Source: Candidatus Mediterraneibacter excrementigallinarum
GTDB lineage: Bacteria > Bacillota > Clostridia > Lachnospirales > Lachnospiraceae
Length of the DNA stretch: 37,276 nucleotides
Assembly (NCBI GenBank): GCA_019120075.1
Contig: DWVT01000109.1
Location: 1-37,276 of the forward strand
Reading direction: 5' to 3'
The stretch's first letter is position 1, and the number at the start of each line of letters is the position of its first letter. Position numbers and translations under genes: made by a program. Of the stretch, positions 6,749 to 14,462 are shown one piece after another. Under the pieces are notes generated by a model, which saw nothing but the letters and a program-made list of their open reading frames with translations, was not told where the DNA came from and did no database searches.

Positions 6749-8494
6749 ATGAAATATGAGAGAATAGAAAAAGCAGAGTTCCTTGAACGCCCGAACCGGT
6801 TTATCGCGTATGTGGAACTGAACGGTGAAAAGGAGACTGTGCATGTGAAAAATACAGGGCGCTGTGCGGAACTTCTGGTTCCCGGCGCCCGGGTTTATAT
6901 TCAGAGAAGTGCCAATCCGGACAGAAAGACGAAATGGGATCTGATCGCTGTGGAAAAGGGACAAAGGATGATCAATATGGATTCCCAGATCCCGAACCGT
7001 GTTGTAGAGGAGTGGCTCAGAGAAGGAAATCTGGTGGAAAATGTTTCTCTGATCCGACCGGAGACAACTTACGGGAACTCCCGTTTTGACCTGTATGTGG
7101 AGGCAGAGGGACGGAAGATCTTTATTGAAGTAAAGGGAGTGACGCTGGAGGAGGACGGCGTTTGCCGTTTTCCGGATGCGCCCAGCGAGCGGGCCGTAAA
7201 GCATCTGGAAGAACTGCAGCGCGCGGAGAAGGAAGGGTATGAGACCTATGTTTTCTTTGTGATCCAGATGAAAGGAGTTAAATATTTCACTCCGAACACG
7301 GATACACATCCGGCGTTTGCTGAGGAACTTCGCAGGGCGGCGAAAGCCGGAGTGAGAGTGATAGCGTACGACTGTGATGTGACGGAGGACAGTATTCGGA
7401 TCAACAGCCCTGTGAAGGTAGTTCTGGGAGAACCGATACTTGAGGAGGCTGCTGAGCCGGTGGTCGAATGGTTCCGGGCGAACAAGCGGGACCTTCCCTG
7501 GAGAAGACGGATGAATGCCTATCGGGTATGGATCTCGGAAATCATGCTCCAGCAGACCAGAGTGGAGGCAGTAAAGCCATATTATGAAAGATTTATCCGG
7601 GAGCTTCCGGATGTTCGGGCGCTGGCGGAGGTGCCGGAGGACCGGCTCCTGAAATTGTGGGAGGGACTGGGATACTACAGCCGCGCCAGAAACCTGAAAA
7701 AAGCCGCTGTTCAGATCATGGAAGAGTTCGGAGGAAAATTTCCGGATAATTATGATGATATCCGGTCGCTTCAGGGGATCGGGAACTATACTGCAGGGGC
7801 GGTCAGTTCTTTTGTATACGGGATTCCGAAGGCCGCTGTAGACGGCAACGTGTTCCGGGTGGTGACCCGTCTGCTGGCAGATCCGGAGGATATCACCAAA
7901 GCCGGGACAAGGAAGAAGATCGAAGGACTGCTGGAGGAAGTGATCCCCCGGGACTGCCCCGGAGACTTTAATCAGGGGCTGATCGAGCTGGGGGCTATCG
8001 TCTGTCTTCCGAACGGTGAACCGAAATGCGGGGAGTGTCCGGTGAGATCTCTGTGTCGTGCGTATGAGCAGGGGGCCCAGCTTGACTTTCCGGTGAAAAA
8101 GAAGGCAAAGGAGAGAAGGATAGAAAAGCGGACTGTTTTTCTTTTCTGCGACAGTACTGATGTGGCAGTCAGGAAAAGGCCCGACAGCGGTCTCCTGGCG
8201 GGAATGTATGAGTTCCCGAACACGGAAGGGTTCCTTGATCAGGAGGAAGTCGTCGCATACGCAAAGAAGCTGGGGCTTACCCCGGTCCGGGTAAAGAAAC
8301 TGGGAAACGCAAAACATATTTTCAGTCATGTGGAATGGCATATGCATGGATATGAGGTACTCGTGGATGAGCTGGAGAAAAATGCGGATGGGGATATGAT
8401 CTTTGCCGGAAAAAAAGAACTGGAGGAAAAATACCCCATGCCGTCCGCATTTGAAGCGTTTACTTCTCTGGTGACAGGAAAAAGAAAACGATAA
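6749..8494 (+). CDS. SfsA-MutY fusion: SfsA nuclease-like domain plus adenine DNA glycosylase
   Basis: One 581-residue frame joins two normally separate proteins. Residues 1-228 are a complete SfsA (starts MKYERIEKAEFLERPNRF, with NSRFDL and IEVKGVT as the PD-(D/E)xK-like core), a DNA/RNA nuclease-like family. Residues about 235-581 are a complete MutY, which removes adenine opposite 8-oxoguanine: SEIMLQQT with catalytic E264, the helix-hairpin-helix LQGIGNYTAGAV, VDGNVF with D365, an Fe-S site C419-C427-C430-C436, and a NUDIX-like C-terminal domain with GLLAGMYEFP and the FSH loop (HIFSHVEW) that reads 8-oxoG. I chose the ATG at 6749, preceded by GGAG; the frame extends to 6683 without SfsA-like sequence. 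The Fe-S spacing is C-x7-C rather than C-x6-C at the first step. No stop or frameshift marks the junction. Confidence 0.9.
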   Translation: MKYERIEKAEFLERPNRFIAYVELNGEKETVHVKNTGRCAELLVPGARVYIQRSANPDRKTKWDLIAVEKGQRMINMDSQIPNRVVEEWLREGNLVENVSLIRPETTYGNSRFDLYVEAEGRKIFIEVKGVTLEEDGVCRFPDAPSERAVKHLEELQRAEKEGYETYVFFVIQMKGVKYFTPNTDTHPAFAEELRRAAKAGVRVIAYDCDVTEDSIRINSPVKVVLGEPILEEAAEPVVEWFRANKRDLPWRRRMNAYRVWISEIMLQQTRVEAVKPYYERFIRELPDVRALAEVPEDRLLKLWEGLGYYSRARNLKKAAVQIMEEFGGKFPDNYDDIRSLQGIGNYTAGAVSSFVYGIPKAAVDGNVFRVVTRLLADPEDITKAGTRKKIEGLLEEVIPRDCPGDFNQGLIELGAIVCLPNGEPKCGECPVRSLCRAYEQGAQLDFPVKKKAKERRIEKRTVFLFCDSTDVAVRKRPDSGLLAGMYEFPNTEGFLDQEEVVAYAKKLGLTPVRVKKLGNAKHIFSHVEWHMHGYEVLVDELEKNADGDMIFAGKKELEEKYPMPSAFEAFTSLVTGKRKR

Positions 8495-8517
8495 TAAGTC
8501 GTTTTGCTGGGAAGGGG

Positions 8518-8550
8518 GAGCGGACAAGGAATGGAGTCCGCTCTGTTTTC
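8518..8550 (+). terminator. terminator after sfsA-mutY
   Basis: GAGCGGAC (8518-8525) pairs perfectly with GTCCGCTC (8536-8543), followed by TGTTTTCTT. Confidence 0.7.
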
Positions 8551-8579
8551 TTGAATCGAGGAGCCAAGTGTGGTATACT
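8551..8579 (+). promoter_or_regulatory. promoter for tetR-dagK
   Basis: TTGAAT (8551-8556), 17 bases, TATACT (8574-8579), with TG one base before the -10 (extended -10). The start point would be near 8586, which rules out the longer tetR start at 8551. Confidence 0.7.
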
Positions 8580-8640
8580 GGGAACACTGAACAGGCTATT
8601 TTTTCAGATGGAAAAAGATTTAACAGGAGCGTATTTACCA

Positions 8641-9267
8641 ATGGAGGAGAAAACAGAATTATCCAGACAGCAGAAGAAATCACAGGAGACGAAGGAGAAG
8701 ATCTTTCAGGCAGCAAAGAGAATCCTGCAGAAAAAAGGATACGAAGAATTGTCGATCAAGAATATCTGCGAGGAAGCAGGGGTTTCTAACGGAAGCTTTT
8801 ACCATCACTTTAAAACAAAAGACGATCTGCTTTCCTATTATATTGAGGACCAGCCCACCATCAACCCGGATCTTCTGGAGACACCGAAAGACGTAGAAGG
8901 CGCGAAACAGGGGATTATCGGCGTCTATATGAACTATGTAAAATACTGCCGGGAACTGGGCGTGGAGTTTATGTCCGGATATTATGATACAAAAAATCAG
9001 GCACTGAACGCGGCGGAGCGCTCGGAGCGCCCGTACCCTATCGTGACGGTTCAGTGCTATGTGGAGAAGGCGGTCAGAGCGGGAGTGATCCGGCTCAATG
9101 TCAGTATTGAAGAGTTCACCACAGATATCAGGATGATCGTCATCGGAAACGTATTCGAGTGGTGTGTCAGAAGCGGAAAAGTTGATTTTGAGGGAAATAT
9201 GAGCCGGCTGCTTGGAAAATATCTGGACAGCACGCTCTGCCCCGGAGACGGCGGAACGGAAGAATGA
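8641..9267 (+). CDS. TetR/AcrR-family transcriptional regulator
   Basis: The 208-residue protein is a one-component DNA-binding regulator. The N-terminal helix-turn-helix is typical: KEKIFQAAKRILQKKGYEELSIKNICEEAGVSNGSFYHHFKTKDDLL. The C-terminal ligand/dimer domain (about 65-205) is not informative about the effector. I chose the ATG at 8641, with AGGAG at 8625-8629. An in-frame ATG at 8608 has no ribosome site, and the frame start at 8551 lies in the promoter. Its stop overlaps the next gene by 4 bases (ATGA), so it probably regulates its own operon, including the lipid kinase gene. Confidence 0.88.
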   Translation: MEEKTELSRQQKKSQETKEKIFQAAKRILQKKGYEELSIKNICEEAGVSNGSFYHHFKTKDDLLSYYIEDQPTINPDLLETPKDVEGAKQGIIGVYMNYVKYCRELGVEFMSGYYDTKNQALNAAERSERPYPIVTVQCYVEKAVRAGVIRLNVSIEEFTTDIRMIVIGNVFEWCVRSGKVDFEGNMSRLLGKYLDSTLCPGDGGTEE

Positions 9268-10184
9268 ACTATATTTTTATCGTAAATCCCCATGCACGCA
9301 CCGGATTGGGCGGCATGACGTGGGATCTTATTGAGCCGGAACTGAAAAAGAGGCAGATCGCCTACAGTACATATATAACAGAAAAGTCCGGACATGCGGA
9401 GAAGATTGCCCGGGAGATCACGGCAGACGGAAAAGAGCACACCATTGTCGTGCTGGGCGGTGACGGGACGGTTAATGAAGTCCTGAACGGGATGAAAGAT
9501 CCGGGAAAGATCACGCTCGGATACATACCGATCGGATCCAGCAATGATTTCGCGCGCGGCCTGGGAATCCGGAAGGAGCCTCTGGAGGCGCTGGAGGTGG
9601 TCCTGGCCGGAAAAAAGACTGTGGAACTGGATGTGGGAGTAATCTCCAGAAACGGAAAGAAGAGAAAGTTTGCGGTCAGCGCGGGGATCGGCTTCGACGC
9701 CGGCGTCTGTCATCAGGTCTGCATCTCCAGATGGAAAATACTTTTAAACAAGCTGAATCTGGGAAAACTCTCCTATGCAGTGGTGGCGCTGGACCGGCTG
9801 ATCAAATGCAGGCCTGCGGCCATGTCAGTGCAGGTGGACGGCGGAAAAGAAGAGAGGTTTCAAAAGGTGTATTTCGCCGCGTTCATGAATCTGCCCTGCG
9901 AGGGCGGAGGATTTCGTTTCTGTCCGGAGGCGCTTCCGTCCGACGGAAAGCTGGATCTTCTTGTGGCGGCGGATGTGCCAAAGCTGAAAGTACTCCTTCT
10001 TCTTCCGGTGGCACTGCTTGGGAGGCACACGGGATTTCGCGGAGTTACCCTGCGGAGGGGCAGCAGGATCCGGGTGAGATCAGAAAAGCCGCTCCCGATC
10101 CATACAGACGGGGAACCGTTGTTTTTGAGAAGAGAGGCGGAGGCGTACACCGGGGAGGAAAAAATCCGTGTGATTACGGGATAG
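9264..10184 (+). CDS. diacylglycerol kinase family lipid kinase (YegS/BmrU type)
   Basis: Members of this family phosphorylate diacylglycerol or related lipids using ATP. The 306-residue product starts MNYIFIVNPHARTG, the usual first strand, and has the nucleotide-binding motif GGDGTVNEVLNG at residues 65-76 and GYIPIGSSNDFARGLGI shortly after. The C-terminal part contains the substrate-domain signature IHTDGEPL. It is translationally coupled to the tetR gene upstream. In Firmicutes the essential enzyme is DgkB, which belongs to this family, but YegS-like paralogues exist, so I give no symbol. Confidence 0.88.
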   Translation: MNYIFIVNPHARTGLGGMTWDLIEPELKKRQIAYSTYITEKSGHAEKIAREITADGKEHTIVVLGGDGTVNEVLNGMKDPGKITLGYIPIGSSNDFARGLGIRKEPLEALEVVLAGKKTVELDVGVISRNGKKRKFAVSAGIGFDAGVCHQVCISRWKILLNKLNLGKLSYAVVALDRLIKCRPAAMSVQVDGGKEERFQKVYFAAFMNLPCEGGGFRFCPEALPSDGKLDLLVAADVPKLKVLLLLPVALLGRHTGFRGVTLRRGSRIRVRSEKPLPIHTDGEPLFLRREAEAYTGEEKIRVITG

Positions 10185-10226
10185 CTGAAGAACTTCGAAA
10201 GATTTGTTAATGTTTTATGAAGTCAG

Positions 10227-10255
10227 TTGTTGTTGATTTTGAATCGTGCTATAAT
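10227..10255 (+). promoter_or_regulatory. promoter for the PAP2 gene (and possibly trpS)
   Basis: TTGTTG (10227-10232), 17 bases, TATAAT (10250-10255), with TG one base before the -10. Confidence 0.7.
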
Positions 10256-10335
10256 CGAGGCTGATCAAAGAAAATATGCTGTGGAGCGTACAGCCTGTAT
10301 CAGGCGGAACGCACTTACCAAGGGAGCATCAGATT

Positions 10336-11016
10336 ATGAAGTGGAAAAAAAGATTCACTGAACTGACAAAAAAATATAAACATGCGTGGGTGTTCCTGTA
10401 TATATTCGTGTATATGCCATGGTTTCTTTTTCTGGAGAAACATGTGACTACTCATTATCACGTGATACAGACACCGTTGGACGAATACATCCCGTTTGTG
10501 GAGTATTTCATCGTGCCCTATCTGCTGTGGTTTGTTTTTATCGCAGCGGTAATGCTCTACTTCTTTTTTACGGATGTAGAAGGATTTTATAAACTGGCGA
10601 AGATCATGTTTACAGGCATGACGATCTTCCTCATCATATCAACTATCTTTCCAAACGGTCAGGATCTGAGACCAATGGTCTTTGAGCGGGATAATATTTT
10701 TGTGGATATGGTGAGGATGGTATATCGGGCGGATACATGTACTAACGTATTTCCGAGTCTTCATGTGTTTAATTCCGTGTGTTGCTGCATCGCGATCCAT
10801 GAGAGCAGAGAACGCCAGAAGCACAGAGCGGTGTGCAATGGGGCTTATATACTTGCAACACTGATCATACTGGCGACGATGTTCCTGAAGCAGCACTCTG
10901 TACTGGATGTGATGGCTGGTTTCCTGATGGCATATGTGCTGTATCAGTTCGTCTACGCGAGAGAGGGAAGGAGAGCGCCCGGGCTTGCGAAACGTCCGGC
11001 GCTTCAGAATAAATGA
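10336..11016 (+). CDS. PAP2-superfamily membrane phosphatase
   Basis: The 226-residue protein has about five or six membrane segments. The catalytic signatures of lipid phosphate phosphatases are partly present: PSLHVFNS (P140, S141, H143) and KQHSVLDV (H187, D191); DLRP may be the remnant of motif 1. This points to dephosphorylation of a lipid phosphate such as phosphatidic acid or a polyprenyl phosphate, but several family members act as transferases. I chose the ATG at 10336, which has AGGGAG 9 bases upstream; the frame opens at 10276. It is preceded by a strong promoter and followed after 37 bases by trpS. Confidence 0.75.
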   Translation: MKWKKRFTELTKKYKHAWVFLYIFVYMPWFLFLEKHVTTHYHVIQTPLDEYIPFVEYFIVPYLLWFVFIAAVMLYFFFTDVEGFYKLAKIMFTGMTIFLIISTIFPNGQDLRPMVFERDNIFVDMVRMVYRADTCTNVFPSLHVFNSVCCCIAIHESRERQKHRAVCNGAYILATLIILATMFLKQHSVLDVMAGFLMAYVLYQFVYAREGRRAPGLAKRPALQNK

Positions 11017-11053
11017 GATTAATTGAGATGAGAGTCAGGAGGAAAAGAACTAT

Positions 11054-12139
11054 ATGAAAAAGATCATGCTTACAGGCGACCGTCCGACGGGGAGGCTCCA
11101 CGTCGGACATTATGTGGGGTCACTCAGGAGAAGAGTTGAACTCCAGAATACAGGAGACTTTGACGATATTTTTATCATGATCGCAGACGCGCAGGCACTG
11201 ACGGACAATGCGGATAATCCGGAAAAGGTGCGCCAGAATATCATCGAGGTGGCGCTGGATTACCTTGCTTGCGGGCTGGATCCGGAGAAATCTACGCTGC
11301 TCATTCAGTCCCAGATCCCGGAACTGTGCGAGCTGTCTTTCTATTATATGAACCTGGTAACAGTGTCCAGGCTGCAGCGTAACCCCACGGTGAAATCCGA
11401 GATACAGATGAGAAATTTTGAGGCCAGCATCCCGGTGGGATTCTTTACTTATCCGATCAGCCAGGCGGCGGATATCACGGCGTTCAAGGCGACGATCGTG
11501 CCGGTGGGAGAAGATCAGATGCCGATGCTGGAGCAGACAAAGGAGATCGTTCACAAGTTTAATTCCGTATACGGAGAGACTCTGGTAGAACCGAAGATCC
11601 TGCTCCCGGAGAATGAGGCGTGCATGCGTCTTCCCGGAATCGACGGCAAGGCGAAGATGAGCAAGTCTCTTGGGAACTGTATCTATCTTTCCGAGGAGCC
11701 GGAAGACATCAAGAAGAAAGTGTTCAGCATGTTTACCGACCCGACCCATATCCGGATCGAAGATCCCGGCAAGCTGGAAGGAAATACTGTGTTCACATAT
11801 CTGGACGCGTTCTGTAAACCGGAGTATTTCCCGGAATTCCTTCCGGAATACGAAAACCTTGACGAGGTGAAAGAGCATTACAAACGGGGCGGACTCGGAG
11901 ATATGAAGGTAAAACGATTCCTCAATAATGTTCTTCAGGCTGAACTGGAGCCGATCCGCAACCGCAGAAAAGAATTCCAGAAAGATATTCCGGCGGTTTA
12001 TGAGATCCTGAAAAAAGGAAGCGAGAAAGCAGAAAAAGTTGCTGCACAGACATTGAAAGAAGTGAAGGCTGCCATGAAGATCAATTATTTTGATGACATG
12101 GAGCTGATCCAGGAACAGAGTAAAAAGTTTTCGGAATAG
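11054..12139 (+). CDS. trpS: tryptophanyl-tRNA synthetase
   Basis: This class I synthetase charges tRNA-Trp in the cytosol. The 361-residue product has the HIGH-type signature in [17 protein letters not shown] (residues about 7-23) and KMSKS at residues 201-205. The ribosome site is AGGAGG, 13-18 bases before the ATG. No T-box or trp attenuator is visible; the upstream PAP2 gene leaves only 37 bases, so it may be co-transcribed with it. The stop is TAG and is followed by a long perfect inverted repeat. Confidence 0.95.
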   Translation: MKKIMLTGDRPTGRLHVGHYVGSLRRRVELQNTGDFDDIFIMIADAQALTDNADNPEKVRQNIIEVALDYLACGLDPEKSTLLIQSQIPELCELSFYYMNLVTVSRLQRNPTVKSEIQMRNFEASIPVGFFTYPISQAADITAFKATIVPVGEDQMPMLEQTKEIVHKFNSVYGETLVEPKILLPENEACMRLPGIDGKAKMSKSLGNCIYLSEEPEDIKKKVFSMFTDPTHIRIEDPGKLEGNTVFTYLDAFCKPEYFPEFLPEYENLDEVKEHYKRGGLGDMKVKRFLNNVLQAELEPIRNRRKEFQKDIPAVYEILKKGSEKAEKVAAQTLKEVKAAMKINYFDDMELIQEQSKKFSE

Positions 12140-12153
12140 TCTGAATATGCTTT

Positions 12154-12197
12154 AAGAAAGTGCCAGGCACCTTTACAAAGGTGCCTGGCACTTTCTT
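12154..12197. repeat. perfect 21-base-pair inverted repeat after trpS
   Basis: Arms 12154-12174 and 12177-12197 are exact reverse complements with a 2-base AC centre. The core is GTGCCAGGCACC-like. Only CTTTCTT follows, with no proper T tract, so termination is possible but the near loop-free perfect palindrome looks more like a mobile palindromic repeat. Confidence 0.7.
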
Positions 12198-12243
12198 CGA
12201 GTATTGTCGCAATATTCTGACAACAGCCATAAAACAAAATATG

Positions 12244-12275
12244 AAAAAAAGGATGCCGCATCATACGCCATCCTT
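12244..12275 (-). terminator. terminator of tRNA-Arg
   Basis: Read on the minus strand, AAGGATG and CATCCTT form a stem around GCGTATGATGCGG, followed by a run of T. It starts a few bases after the tRNA 3' end. Confidence 0.75.
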
Positions 12276-12281
12276 ATCTTA

Positions 12282-12355
12282 CGTGCGATAGAAGATTCGA
12301 ACTCCCGACCTTCTGGTCCGTAGCCAGACGCTCTATCCAGCTGAGCTAATCGCAC
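12282..12355 (-). tRNA. tRNA-Arg (anticodon ACG)
   Basis: The minus strand folds as a full cloverleaf of 74 bases. The acceptor is GTGCGAT/ATCGCAC, the D arm GCTC/GAGC, the anticodon stem TCTGG/CCAGA around CTACGGA, and the T loop TTCGAAT. The anticodon is ACG, whose first base would become inosine to read CGU, CGC and CGA. The discriminator base is G and CCA is not encoded. It is a single tRNA with its own promoter and terminator, pointing against its neighbours. Confidence 0.95.
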
Positions 12356-12386
12356 ATGTTATGCTGTCTCGTTCACAGCAAAATAT

Positions 12387-12415
12387 AGTATACAGTCATT
12401 TGCCAGATCTGTCAA
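12387..12415 (-). promoter_or_regulatory. promoter of tRNA-Arg
   Basis: On the minus strand a perfect TTGACA (12415-12410), 17 bases, then TATACT (12392-12387). The tRNA begins about 25 bases after the predicted start point. Confidence 0.88.
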
Positions 12416-12539
12416 TAGAATTTTTCAAATTTTTGCGGAAATGTGGAAAAAAGTATTTGTAGAAAAAGTTTTAAATGTAGGAAAAATGGAAAAGATATTT
12501 AAACAATATTTAAGAAATCATTATAATTACGCGGATTTG

Positions 12540-12568
12540 TTGCGAAATAAATCGAAAAATGCTAAGAT
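12540..12568 (+). promoter_or_regulatory. probable promoter for the polysaccharide locus
   Basis: TTGCGA (12540-12545), 17 bases, TAAGAT (12563-12568), about 120 bases before the LCP start. The surrounding 12416-12650 is AT-rich and holds no convincing gene. Confidence 0.5.
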
Positions 12569-12686
12569 AGGAAGAGCGTGTTACAAAGAAAAAATGCGTC
12601 CGAACTGTCTACGGGGAGGACGGAACAAGGTGAAGATAGTATATCGCTATATAGCCGCTATATAGGTGAAGAAAGGGAAAAAACAA

Positions 12687-14387
12687 ATGAGTCAGAGAGA
12701 TGATATGCAGCACAGCGGGAAGAAGAAGGTACGCAGACGCAGACCTGCCGGTTCCGAGCCGGAAAGCAGCAGGAAGACAACGGCAAGGAGGAGAACATCT
12801 TCCCAGTCTGCAAAAGGGAAAAGCCCCCGGAGTGTGGAATATGACTATGACCGGAGAAGAAATACAAACGGAGGCCACAACAGGAAAAAATCAGAAAGAT
12901 CTGGGGCTTCCATGCAGGAAGAAAAGAAGAACAGGATCAGCCGCAATGTAGGACTTGCAATAGCAGCAGTCCAGCTGATTGCCACGATCGTGTTCATGGC
13001 GGGAGTATTTGTGCTCAATATGCTGCCCACAGCTTATGTCGCGGCAATCGGTATTTTGCTGCTGCTTTTCTGGGGCATTATCCTGGCAAGCCAGTTTTTC
13101 TCCAAGAAAAATGCGATCACAGGAAAAGTAGTCAGTATTCTTATAACAGTGATACTGATCATCGGTTCCTATTTCCTGTTTAAGACAAGCGGGACTATTT
13201 CCAATATTTCCGGAGGAGACTATGAGCTGGACAATGTTGTTGTTGCAGTTATGGCAGACGATCCGGCGGAGTCGATCCAGGATGCGGCAGACTATACTTT
13301 TGGTGTTCAGTACTCCATGAACGGGGATCAGATCACTCAGACTGTGGAAGCCATCAATAAAGAACTTGGCAGCGATATTGATACAGCAGAGTATGACAGT
13401 CTGGCGGAACAGGCCCAGGCTCTTCATGACGGCAAAGTGGACGCAATCATCTATAACGAAGGTTATACCGGTATTCTGGAAGAGGCGTTTGAGGGATACA
13501 GCCAGAATACGAAGATTATTTATACACACAGCATTAAGCGCGAAGTGGAAGATCAGTCCGTGGATGTGGCTGTGAAAGATGAGACTTTCAGCGTATATAT
13601 CAGTGGAATCGATGTGTTTGGTCCGATTGAAACAAACAGCCGAAGCGATGTGAATATCATTGCTGTTGTAAATCCGACCAGCCACCAGATCCTTCTCGTG
13701 ACAACACCAAGAGATTATTATGTGGAAATCCCGGGAATATCCGGAGGCCAGAAAGATAAGCTGACTCATGCGGGGATCTACGGTGTGGACGCATCCATGG
13801 CTACCCTGGAGCAGCTTTACGATACGGATATTGATTTCTACGCAAGGGTCAACTTTACTTCTCTGATCGAGATCGTGGATGCTCTCGGCGGCGTGGATGT
13901 TGAATCAGAATATGCCTTTACGACGGGAAGCGATTCCGGCGAAGTGATCAATGTAGTACAGGGAACAAACCATTTTAACGGTGAAGAGGCGCTGGCATTT
14001 TCACGGGAACGTTATAATGTACCCGGAGGCGATAATCAGAGAGGAAAGGATCAGCAGGCAGTCATTACGGCCATGATCAAGAAGATGGTTTCGCCGGCAA
14101 TCCTGACCGGAGCAAACGGAATATTGAACAGTGTCAGTGGAAATGTAGAGACAAATATGACGGAGTCTCAGATCCAGGAACTGATCAAGACACAGCTCTC
14201 CGAAAGCCCTTCATGGAACATCACCTCCATGGCAGCGGAAGGAACGGGAGACAGCCAGTACTGCTACTCTTATTCCGGATCACCACTCTACGTGATGCAG
14301 CCGGATCAGGCATCTGTTGACGCTATTAAAGATGCTATCGACGCTGTGGAGAACGGAGAGACTCTGGAGGGAACAACAACAGAGTAA
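12687..14387 (+). CDS. LytR-CpsA-Psr (LCP) family glycopolymer-peptidoglycan ligase
   Basis: LCP proteins transfer polysaccharide or teichoic acid from undecaprenyl pyrophosphate to peptidoglycan on the outer face of the membrane. The 566-residue product has a long basic, disordered cytoplasmic tail (residues 1-85). Three hydrophobic segments follow (about 88-112, 114-135, 146-166), then an accessory domain, then the LCP domain from about 320. Conserved LCP positions are visible: VTTPRDYYVEIPG, DKLTHAGIYG, VNFTSLIEIVDALGGVDVE, and FSRERYN...DNQRGKDQQ. I chose ATG 12687, with AAAGGG 9 bases upstream, over the GTG at 12666, which has no ribosome site. Standing first in the polysaccharide locus, it probably anchors that polymer. 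Confidence 0.9.
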   Translation: MSQRDDMQHSGKKKVRRRRPAGSEPESSRKTTARRRTSSQSAKGKSPRSVEYDYDRRRNTNGGHNRKKSERSGASMQEEKKNRISRNVGLAIAAVQLIATIVFMAGVFVLNMLPTAYVAAIGILLLLFWGIILASQFFSKKNAITGKVVSILITVILIIGSYFLFKTSGTISNISGGDYELDNVVVAVMADDPAESIQDAADYTFGVQYSMNGDQITQTVEAINKELGSDIDTAEYDSLAEQAQALHDGKVDAIIYNEGYTGILEEAFEGYSQNTKIIYTHSIKREVEDQSVDVAVKDETFSVYISGIDVFGPIETNSRSDVNIIAVVNPTSHQILLVTTPRDYYVEIPGISGGQKDKLTHAGIYGVDASMATLEQLYDTDIDFYARVNFTSLIEIVDALGGVDVESEYAFTTGSDSGEVINVVQGTNHFNGEEALAFSRERYNVPGGDNQRGKDQQAVITAMIKKMVSPAILTGANGILNSVSGNVETNMTESQIQELIKTQLSESPSWNITSMAAEGTGDSQYCYSYSGSPLYVMQPDQASVDAIKDAIDAVENGETLEGTTTE

Positions 14388-14402
14388 TTGAATTTGAAAG
14401 AT

Positions 14403-14439
14403 AAAATCTCTGGCATGCCGGCGGTGTGCCGGAGATTTT
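14403..14439 (+). terminator. terminator or attenuator between LCP gene and pglF-like gene
   Basis: AAAATCTCTGGCA (14403-14415) pairs with TGCCGGAGATTTT (14427-14439) with one G-T pair. It ends in only four T, so partial read-through into the polysaccharide genes is plausible. Confidence 0.6.
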
Positions 14440-14462
14440 GAGAATGAGGTTGGGATTTTATT

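Noticed and set aside
6743..8716. 657-residue open frame on the minus strand opposite sfsA-mutY
   Set aside because: It is antisense to a clearly recognised protein with intact motifs. The translation is rich in H, S, P, L and R with no domain, typical of an antisense shadow.
9057..9713. 218-residue minus-strand open frame over tetR/dagK
   Set aside because: Antisense to two well-supported genes; no motif and no ribosome site.
11017..11053. T-box or trp leader before trpS
   Set aside because: Only 37 bases separate it from the PAP2 gene, too short for a T-box.
12441..12665. 74-residue open frame before the LCP gene
   Set aside because: Lysine/asparagine-rich translation of AT-rich leader DNA; it covers the predicted promoter and has no convincing ribosome site.
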